From: Deltaproteobacteria bacterium
GTDB lineage: Bacteria > Desulfobacterota_C > Deferrisomatia > Deferrisomatales > JACRMM01
Assembly (NCBI GenBank): GCA_016218905.1
Contig: JACRCS010001060.1
Location: 1-11,029 of the forward strand
Reading direction: 5' to 3'
DNA: 11,029 bases
A program made the position numbers and the translations under genes. This document shows, piece by piece, positions 1 to 5,382 of the stretch. Under the pieces are notes generated by a model, which did no database searches, was not told the DNA's origin, and was given only the letters and a program-made list of their open reading frames with translations. How positions within the stretch are numbered: the first letter of the stretch is position 1; every line of letters starts with the position of its first letter.

Positions 1-109
1 TTGCTCTCCACCCCGCCTCTCGGCGACGCAGTTACGTTCGGTTTCGGGCAGAAGGCGTCTACCCGGAGGGGACTTGCACCCCTCTGACTTTGCGCCATCA
101 GAGGCGCAC
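1..109 (-). mobile_element. Group II intron, 5' end (domain I part), runs off the window
   Basis: Read on the minus strand, the sequence starts with GTGCG at 109, the conserved 5' end of bacterial group II introns. What follows looks like structured domain I RNA. CCTCTGA pairs with TCAGAGG seven bases in a row. GAGGGG pairs with CCCCTC around the loop TGCAAGT. CGGG pairs with CCCG. A CGCC-GAGA-GGCG hairpin carries a GNRA-type tetraloop. The stretches GGGTGCAAGTCCCC, AACTGCGTCGCC and GTGGAGAGCAA resemble, from memory, the 5' part of maturase-encoding bacterial introns. The rest of the ribozyme and any reverse transcriptase/maturase would lie to the left, so it cannot be seen whether the intron is full length. 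The hairpin immediately before the 5' splice site suggests class C. A tRNA was considered because of the T-arm-like GGACTTGCACCCC, but no cloverleaf forms. Confidence 0.72.
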
Positions 110-110
110 G

Positions 111-133
111 ACCCCGGCAATCCGTGCCGGGGT
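111..133. other. GC-rich stem-loop, probable 5'-exon target of the intron
   Basis: ACCCCGGCA (111-119) pairs perfectly with TGCCGGGGT (125-133) around a 5-base loop, giving a 9-bp stem. On the minus strand the stem ends one base before the intron's GTGCG. Class C group II introns are known to insert just downstream of terminator-like hairpins, so this is probably the recognised 5' exon. Neither side has a run of T, and no minus-strand gene ends nearby, so it is not a convincing intrinsic terminator itself. Confidence 0.6.
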
Positions 134-192
134 GACGGAGGGAGGGGCCGAAGTCACTTCCTGCAAACCGGCCGCGCCGCGGCGTACCGAAG

Positions 193-206
193 CTGATAAC
201 TGATAA
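193..206. repeat. Tandem direct repeat of CTGATAA
   Basis: CTGATAA occurs twice back to back, 8 bases before the ribosome binding site of the next gene. It sits in the 134-225 gap together with a 13-bp odd palindrome (GCCGCG-C-CGCGGC, 171-183). It could be a small binding site or chance. No clear -35/-10 pair was found in this gap. Confidence 0.3.
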
Positions 207-225
207 CGGGTCCGGAGGACCACGC

Positions 226-1215
226 ATGAAGTTGCGACTCTCCTTGGCGTGCTGGGACTACGACCGGACGCGGGCCCTACTGGAGGGCTCGGTGCAGCCG
301 GAGGGCATCGAGCTCACCTACCTCAACCTGCCCGTGGAGGAGACCTTCTTCCGGATGCTCCGGTACCGGGAGTTCGACGTGGCGGAGATGTCGCTCTCCT
401 CCTACACGGTCTCCCTCACGCGGGAGAACCCCGCCTTCATCGCGGTGCCGGTCTTCCCTTCGAGGGCGTTTCGCCACAACTCGGTCTACGTCTCGACGAG
501 GAGCGGGATCCGGGAGCCGAGGGACCTGATCGGAAGGCGCGTCGGGAACCCCGAGTTCCAGCTCACTGCTCCGGTCTGGATCCGCGGGATCCTCTCGGAC
601 GAGTACGGCGTCGCCCCGTCCTCGGTCGAGTACTGGACCGGAGGGGAGGAGGAGCCGGGGCGCGAGGAGAAGATCGCGCTGGACTTGCCTCCCGAATTTC
701 GGGTGCGCCGCATCGGCCCGACGCAGACGCTCTCGCAGATGCTCGCCGACGGCGAGCTCGACGCCGTCTACGCCCCGCGCATGCTCTCGACCTTCAAGTC
801 GCGGCCCCAGGACGTGCGCCGGCTCTTCGAGGACTTCGTCGAGGTCGAGCGCGCCTACTACCGGAAGACCCGGATCTTCCCGATCATGCATACCCTGGTG
901 ATCCGACGGGACGTCTACGAGGCGAACCGCTGGGTGGCCCAGTCCCTCTACAAGGCTTTCGCCGAGGCCCAGCGTCGCGCCTACGAGGACCTCTACGAGA
1001 CGGCGGCCCTGAAGACGATGCTGCCGTGGCTCGTGGCCCACGTGGAGGAGCTCCGCCGGGAGCTCGGGCACGACTGGTGGTCCTACGGGTTCGAGCCCAA
1101 CCGGCACGTGCTCGACACCTTCCTCCGCTACCACCACGAGCAGGGCCTCTCCAACCGCCGCGTGCGGCCGGAGGAGCTCTTCGCCCCCGAGACGCTGGAG
1201 GCGTTCAAGATCTGA
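226..1215 (+). CDS. 4,5-dihydroxyphthalate decarboxylase-like protein (Pht5 / type 2 periplasmic-binding fold)
   Basis: This 329-residue protein resembles the family annotated as 4,5-dihydroxyphthalate decarboxylase. Its founding member, Pht5, decarboxylates 4,5-dihydroxyphthalate to protocatechuate in phthalate breakdown. Most relatives are untested and share the NMT1/THI5-like binding-protein fold. Recognised blocks are the N-terminal LACWDYDRTRALL (residues 7-19), the FRHNSVYVS to IGRRVG block (82-107), TGGEEEPGR (138-146), MLADGELDAVYAPR (172-185), FPIMHTLVIRRDVYE (218-232) and the C-terminal PEELFAPETL (315-324). Length is typical. There is no signal peptide or membrane segment, so it should be cytosolic and is unlikely to be an ABC transporter binding protein, the common alternative label. 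The ATG at 226 has GGAGG at 214-218, 7 bases upstream. It precedes a TctC-type transporter gene by 157 bases, and that gap carries a separate promoter. The fold family is secure; the exact reaction is not. Confidence 0.82.
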   Translation: MKLRLSLACWDYDRTRALLEGSVQPEGIELTYLNLPVEETFFRMLRYREFDVAEMSLSSYTVSLTRENPAFIAVPVFPSRAFRHNSVYVSTRSGIREPRDLIGRRVGNPEFQLTAPVWIRGILSDEYGVAPSSVEYWTGGEEEPGREEKIALDLPPEFRVRRIGPTQTLSQMLADGELDAVYAPRMLSTFKSRPQDVRRLFEDFVEVERAYYRKTRIFPIMHTLVIRRDVYEANRWVAQSLYKAFAEAQRRAYEDLYETAALKTMLPWLVAHVEELRRELGHDWWSYGFEPNRHVLDTFLRYHHEQGLSNRRVRPEELFAPETLEAFKI

Positions 1216-1262
1216 ACCGGGCGTCCCACTGCCGAGGAGGAGAGGTGTGGGCAAAACGCGGT

Positions 1263-1290
1263 TTGACAGTCCTCTGGGGTACAGTATAGC
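1263..1290 (+). promoter_or_regulatory. Sigma70-type promoter for the transporter genes
   Basis: A perfect -35 TTGACA (1263-1268) lies 16 bases before TATAGC (1285-1290), which matches four of six bases of the -10 consensus. Transcription would start near 1297 and leave a leader of about 75 nucleotides before the ATG at 1373. The leader contains a 6-bp hairpin, GCCGGA (1303-1308) with TCCGGC (1315-1320). Direct copies of ACAGT at 1266-1270 and 1281-1285 overlap or flank the two boxes and could be regulator contacts; this is speculative. Confidence 0.6.
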
Positions 1291-1372
1291 ATCCCAAGGT
1301 TAGCCGGACGCCTCTCCGGCGCCACGCCGGGGGCGATTCTCGAGGACCTCGTTCGCAGAAAGGCAGGGAGAG

Positions 1373-2401
1373 ATGCGCAACAAACTGAGCACTTTCGCCG
1401 TCCTCGCCGGACTCGCGTGCGCGGCGGCGGCCGCCGGTGCGGCCGAAGCGCCCTTCTACCAGGGCAAGACCCTGCGGATCGTCGTGGGCTACTCGGCGGG
1501 AGGCGGCTACGACACGTACGCCAGGGTGCTCTCCCGCCACATGGGCAAGTACATCCCCGGCACCCCGACCATCATCGTGGAGAACATGACGGGCGCCGGG
1601 AGCCTGCTCTCGGCCAACTACCTCTACAGGGTCGCCAAACCCGACGGGCTGACGCTCGGCCATTTCAACGGGGGCCTCTTCTTCAATCAGGTGCTCGAGC
1701 AGCCCGGGATCGAGTTCGACGCCCGGAAGTTCGCCTTCATCGGGGCGGCAGCCAAGGAGGAGGTGACCTTCGCCTTCACGAAGGCGAGCGGCATCACGAG
1801 CCTGGAGAAGTGGATGGCGTCGAAGGCGCCGGTGAAGATGGGCGGCGTGGCGCCGGGCGCCTACGCTCCGGACAACGTGCTCCGCATCGCCAGGGTCGCC
1901 CTCGGGCTCCCCATCCAGCTCGTCTCCGGCTACAAGGGGACGGCGGACATCCGCCTCGCGTGCGAGAGCGGCGAGCTCGCGGGCAGCGCCTGGGGCTGGA
2001 CCTCCATGCGCTCCACGTGGCGCAAGGGCCTCGAGACGGGCGACGTCGTGGTGGTGCTCCAGGGCGTCCCCGAGGCCTTCCCCGACCTCCCCAAGGTTCC
2101 CCTGGCCATGAACCTCGCCAAGACCGCGGAGGCGAAGCAGCTCGTGGAGTACGGCATCCACCACCCCAGCGTCTTCGCGCGGCCCTTCGTGGCACCTCCC
2201 GGCACGCCCGCCGACCGGGTGCAGCTCCTGAGGAACGCGCTCCAGCAGACGCTCAAGGACAAGGACTTCCTGGCGGAGGCGGAGAAGGCGAAGCTCGACC
2301 TGGACCCGGTCACCCCCGAGGGGCTCGAGAAGGCCGTGGCCGAGATCTTCCGGATGGACGCGAAGACGAACGCCCGGCTGAAGGAGATCCTGTTTAAGTA
2401 G
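1373..2401 (+). CDS. TctC/Bug-family periplasmic substrate-binding protein of a tripartite tricarboxylate transporter
   Basis: This 342-residue protein is the extracytoplasmic receptor of a tripartite tricarboxylate transporter (TTT), which binds an organic acid and hands it to the TctA/TctB membrane part. Residues 1-26 form a signal peptide: MRNK, a hydrophobic core rich in Leu and Ala, then Ala-X-Ala cleavage sites before PFYQGK. The mature N-terminus has the Bug signature: LRIVVGYSAGGGYDTYAR (34-51), then an IIVENMTGAGSLLSANYLY block (67-85) and KPDG (89-92). The glycine loop and its aspartate (Asp47) are where family structures contact a ligand carboxylate. A GGGAG stretch lies immediately before the ATG at 1373. 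The gene is 104 bases ahead of the permease gene, and a strong-looking promoter precedes it. Known ligands of relatives include citrate, glutamate, nicotinate, phthalate and terephthalate; sequence alone does not fix the ligand here. Confidence 0.9.
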   Translation: MRNKLSTFAVLAGLACAAAAAGAAEAPFYQGKTLRIVVGYSAGGGYDTYARVLSRHMGKYIPGTPTIIVENMTGAGSLLSANYLYRVAKPDGLTLGHFNGGLFFNQVLEQPGIEFDARKFAFIGAAAKEEVTFAFTKASGITSLEKWMASKAPVKMGGVAPGAYAPDNVLRIARVALGLPIQLVSGYKGTADIRLACESGELAGSAWGWTSMRSTWRKGLETGDVVVVLQGVPEAFPDLPKVPLAMNLAKTAEAKQLVEYGIHHPSVFARPFVAPPGTPADRVQLLRNALQQTLKDKDFLAEAEKAKLDLDPVTPEGLEKAVAEIFRMDAKTNARLKEILFK

Positions 2402-2428
2402 GAGCGGCCGGATTCGGGGGATCGCACC

Positions 2429-2468
2429 TGCCCCTGCGCAAACGCCCCTCCTTGGGGCGCGCGGGGCA
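2429..2468 (+). promoter_or_regulatory. Large stem-loop between the binding-protein and permease genes
   Basis: TGCCCC (2429-2434) pairs with GGGGCA (2463-2468), GCG (2436-2438) with CGC (2460-2462), and CGCCCC (2443-2448) with GGGGCG (2454-2459). This gives 15 pairs with two small bulges and a 5-base loop. There is no T-run, so it is not a standard terminator. In transporter operons such hairpins often protect the upstream binding-protein mRNA from 3' decay or reduce read-through into the permease gene. That role is inferred here. Confidence 0.45.
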
Positions 2469-2505
2469 CATCCATCCCCGGAGTGAAGCAGCGGCGAGGA
2501 AGCCC

Positions 2506-4536
2506 ATGTCCGAGATGCTCCACGCCTTCGTCCTGGGCTTTACGGATATCTTCAGCCCGGTCACCTTCCAGCTGCTCCTCGTCGGGATCCTGATCGGCTT
2601 CGGCGTCGGGATCCTGCCCGGCCTGGGCGGGCCGACGACGCTCGCCCTCATGCTCCCCTTCATCGTCAAGATGACGCCGGTCCAGGCGTTCGCCTTCCTG
2701 CTCGGGATGTCCGCCGTCACCAACACGACCGGCGACATCACCTCGATCCTCCTCGGCGTGCCGGGCGAGCCCACGACCGCCGCCACGCTCCTCGACGGCC
2801 ACCCCATGGCGAAGAACGGGCAGGCAGGCCGGGCTCTCGCGGCCGCCCTCGTGAGCTCCCTCATCGGCGCCGTCTTCGGGGCGTTCGCGCTGGCGCTCGC
2901 GATCCCCATCGTGCGCCCGCTCGTCCTCACCTTCGGCTCCCCGGAGTTCTTCATGCTGGCGCTCCTCGGAGTGACGTTCGTCGCGTCGCTCTCCGGCGAG
3001 GCCCTGCTGAAGGGGATCATCTCCGGCGGGCTCGGGCTCTTCCTCGCGACGGTGGGAATGGACCCGATGTCGGGCATTCAGCGCTACACGTTCGGGCAGA
3101 TCTTCCTCTGGGACGGCATCGGTCTCGTGCCGATCACCATCGGCTTCTTCGCCATCCCCGAGATCATCGACCTGGCCGTCCAGGGCACGAGCATCGCCGG
3201 CGAGCGGGTCGCCAAGCTCGGGGGCGTCATGGAGGGCATCAAGGATACCTTCCGCCACTTCTGGCTCGTCCTCCGCTGCAGTGCCATCGGGACGTACACC
3301 TCGGTCATCCCGGGGCTCGGCGCGGCGACCACCCAGTGGCTCGCGTACGCCCACGCGGTCCAGAGCTCCAAGGAACCGGAGCGGTTCGGCAAGGGCGCCG
3401 TGGAGGGCGTCCTCGGGCCGGGGGCGGCGAACAACTCGACCCTCGGGGGAAGCCTCATCACGACGATCGCCTTCGGGGTGCCGGCGAGCGTCTCCATGGC
3501 GATCCTCCTCGGGGCGTTCCTGATCCACGGGGTCGTGCCCGGGCCGGACATGCTCATTCCGGAGCCGAAGGGGCACCTGGCGCTCACGTTCTCCTTCGTC
3601 TGGATCAACGTGGTCGCGAACATCATCACCGTGGCGGTCTGCTTTCTCTTCCTGAAGCAGCTCGTGGCGGTGACGCGCATTCGGGGAAGCCTCCTCATCC
3701 CGTTCATCCTGCTCCTGATCTACCTAGGGGCCTTCGCCGAGAAGAACGCTTTTCCGGACCTGATCCTCGTCCTCGGCTTCGGCGTCCTCGGGTGGATCCT
3801 GGAGAAGCTCGACTGGCCGCGTCCCCCGCTGATCCTCGGGCTCGTGCTGGGCCCGCTCATGGAGAACCGCCTCTTCCTCTCCACGGAGAACTACGGCGCG
3901 GGTTGGCTCGCCCGACCCGGGGTGATCCTCCTCGGGGTGATCATTCTCGCGGGACCGGTCTACGCCTTCCTCCGGGGCCGCCGGGCCGCCCTGCGCGCCG
4001 AGGAGAAGGCAGGGCCCCGACAGGTCGTCTCCGCGGCGGCACGGAGGAAATGGCGCTTCGGGTGGCCCTCCGCCTTCGACCTGGCGCTCGTCCTCACGTT
4101 CCTGGCCGCCCTCTGGATGAGCCGGACCTTCAACTTTCGCGCCGGACTCTTCCCCTGGGCGATCGGCTTCCCGGTGCTCGCCATGGCCCTCGTGCAGCTC
4201 TGGAAGGGCCTGCGCGGCAGGGACCGGAAGGCGGCCGAGTTGGCCGAAGCGCCGCCGGCCGAGGCCGCCTCGGAAGTCCTGCCGGTGGCGGTCGTCAAGC
4301 ACCGGACGAGGGCCGCCTTCGGCTGGATCGGCGGGTACTTCCTGGCCATTTGGCTGCTCGGCTTCGCGACGGCGGCCCCCCTCTGCGCCTTCGCCCACCT
4401 CAAGTTCGGCGGCAGGGAGAGGTGGCTCACGTCGGCCGTCCTGGCGGTGCTCACCTGGGTGTTCGTGTACGGGATCTTCGACCGCCTGCTGCACGTCCCC
4501 TTCCCGCCGGGGGCGCTCTTCGGCGGCGGGGCGTGA
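2506..4536 (+). CDS. Fused TctA-TctB permease of a tripartite tricarboxylate transporter
   Basis: This 676-residue inner-membrane protein combines both membrane subunits of a TTT importer, which uses an ion gradient to take up carboxylates delivered by the binding protein. Residues 1 to about 490 are TctA, with GILPGLGGPTTLALMLPF (35-52), ITSILLGVPGEPTTAATLLDG (78-98) and, in the second half, VIPGLGAATTQW (267-278) and GVVPGPDM (342-349). This is the usual two-repeat, roughly 12-helix layout. After a charged linker (490-517), residues 518-676 look like TctB: about four hydrophobic segments (near 523-540, 547-566, 604-628 and 641-660) split by an acidic/alanine-rich loop. TctA alone is normally about 500 residues and TctB about 150, usually from separate genes. 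The start is the ATG at 2506, preceded by GAGGA five bases upstream. An in-frame TTG at 2452 lies in the loop and stem of a hairpin and would add an unconserved hydrophilic tail. The upstream binding-protein gene is the obvious partner. Confidence 0.9.
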   Translation: MSEMLHAFVLGFTDIFSPVTFQLLLVGILIGFGVGILPGLGGPTTLALMLPFIVKMTPVQAFAFLLGMSAVTNTTGDITSILLGVPGEPTTAATLLDGHPMAKNGQAGRALAAALVSSLIGAVFGAFALALAIPIVRPLVLTFGSPEFFMLALLGVTFVASLSGEALLKGIISGGLGLFLATVGMDPMSGIQRYTFGQIFLWDGIGLVPITIGFFAIPEIIDLAVQGTSIAGERVAKLGGVMEGIKDTFRHFWLVLRCSAIGTYTSVIPGLGAATTQWLAYAHAVQSSKEPERFGKGAVEGVLGPGAANNSTLGGSLITTIAFGVPASVSMAILLGAFLIHGVVPGPDMLIPEPKGHLALTFSFVWINVVANIITVAVCFLFLKQLVAVTRIRGSLLIPFILLLIYLGAFAEKNAFPDLILVLGFGVLGWILEKLDWPRPPLILGLVLGPLMENRLFLSTENYGAGWLARPGVILLGVIILAGPVYAFLRGRRAALRAEEKAGPRQVVSAAARRKWRFGWPSAFDLALVLTFLAALWMSRTFNFRAGLFPWAIGFPVLAMALVQLWKGLRGRDRKAAELAEAPPAEAASEVLPVAVVKHRTRAAFGWIGGYFLAIWLLGFATAAPLCAFAHLKFGGRERWLTSAVLAVLTWVFVYGIFDRLLHVPFPPGALFGGGA

Positions 4537-4605
4537 GGGGCGGCGCCGCGGACGGCGGACGAGATCCGGGAGGCTCGCGGAGCGAAGAGGCTTAACGACG
4601 CGGGC

Positions 4606-5187
4606 CTACCGCTCCTCCCGCCCGATCCACTTGGGAAGGGCGGGAGGCTGAAAGGCCGAGAGCCCGTCGAGGAGCTCTCCGGGGGTGTCGCTCGTGAGGA
4701 CGATGCTGCGGTGCTCGCGGCGGATGAAGCCTTCGCCCGCCGCGTGGTCGAGGAAGGCGAGCAGCGCGGTGAAGTAGCGCTCGACGTCGAGGAGCCCGCA
4801 AGCTTTCCGGTGCAGTCCGAGCTGCGTCCAGGTGGCGACCTCGCAGAACTCCTCGAGCGTGCCGAACCCGCCCGGCAGGGCGATGAAGGCGTCGGAGAGG
4901 TCGGCCATGAGCGCCTTGCGCTCCTGCATGGACCCGACCACCCGGAGCTCGCTCAACCCGGGGTGCGCGATCTCGCGGCTGACGAGGGCGCCGGGGATGA
5001 CGCCGACCACCTCGCCGCCGGCGGCCAGCGTCGCGTCGGCGAGGGCCCCCATGAGGCCGACGTGGCTCCCGCCGTACACGAGCCCGAGGCCGCGCCGGGC
5101 GAGCTCGGTGCCCAGCTCGGCGGCGGCCCTGCGGTAGGCGGGCCGAGTCCCGTAGTTGGAGCCGCAGTAGACGCAGATTCGCTTCAT
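4606..5187 (-). CDS. LOG-family protein (cytokinin riboside 5'-monophosphate phosphoribohydrolase-like)
   Basis: This 193-residue Rossmann-fold enzyme belongs to the LOG (LONELY GUY) family. Characterised members hydrolyse the N-glycosidic bond of cytokinin riboside monophosphates or other purine nucleoside monophosphates such as AMP, releasing the free base and ribose 5-phosphate. Visible hallmarks are the N-terminal ICVYCGSN (4-11), VYGGSHVGLMGALAD (37-51), the MQERK segment (87-91) and the catalytic/phosphate-binding PGGFGTLEE (105-113). Length is normal, with no signal peptide. Older databases call this family lysine decarboxylase, which is wrong. The ATG at 5187 has a G-rich ribosome binding site (GGGGGA) roughly 8 bases upstream. 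The gene converges on the permease gene, with 69 bases between stop codons, and lies 195 bases downstream of the large regulator on the same strand. Nothing links it functionally to either neighbour. Confidence 0.93.
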   Translation of the reverse strand: MKRICVYCGSNYGTRPAYRRAAAELGTELARRGLGLVYGGSHVGLMGALADATLAAGGEVVGVIPGALVSREIAHPGLSELRVVGSMQERKALMADLSDAFIALPGGFGTLEEFCEVATWTQLGLHRKACGLLDVERYFTALLAFLDHAAGEGFIRREHRSIVLTSDTPGELLDGLSAFQPPALPKWIGREER

Positions 5188-5382
5188 CGGTCCATCCCCC
5201 GAGGCGGGCGCGGAAGGTCCTGCTCCCGACAGTCTACCAGCGGGCGGCGTGCCCGACGATGCTTCCTCAGAGTAGGACGCTCGGGGCCCGTTCCGCGGCC
5301 CATGATCCGAAACGAGCGTGGGAGAGTCCCGGTCCAGCCTTTCGAAGGTGGGGCTCCCGAGGGGACGGACGCACGCGCGGCC

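Noticed and set aside
60..100. tRNA-like T-arm (GGACTTGCACCCC on the plus strand)
   Set aside because: No acceptor stem, anticodon arm or cloverleaf can be built around it; the minus-strand group II intron reading explains the same bases with nested stems.
2452..2505. Extended permease start at the TTG codon at 2452
   Set aside because: It lies inside a strong hairpin, has no ribosome binding site and adds a hydrophilic tail unlike TctA; the ATG at 2506 has GAGGA five bases upstream.
1205..4595. Several long open frames opposite or overlapping the transporter genes (for example 1930-3576 minus and 3336-4595 plus)
   Set aside because: Their products are low-complexity Arg/Gly/Pro/Ala-rich strings with no recognisable domain, typical of shadow frames in GC-rich coding DNA; the true frames have clear TctC and TctA/TctB motifs.
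4537..4605. Bidirectional terminator between the convergent permease and LOG genes
   Set aside because: Only a short GC palindrome (GCGGCGCCGC, 4540-4549) and a weak 4-bp stem are present, with no T-run on either strand.
4606..5187. Lysine decarboxylase as the product of the small minus-strand gene
   Set aside because: PGGFGTLEE and MQERK place it in the LOG phosphoribohydrolase family; the decarboxylase label is a legacy misannotation and no PLP-binding motif is present.
5188..5382. Terminator or extra gene between LOG and the regulator
   Set aside because: A 7-bp inverted repeat (5277-5283 with 5313-5319) is present, but it has a long loop and no T-run. No open frame with a ribosome binding site was seen.
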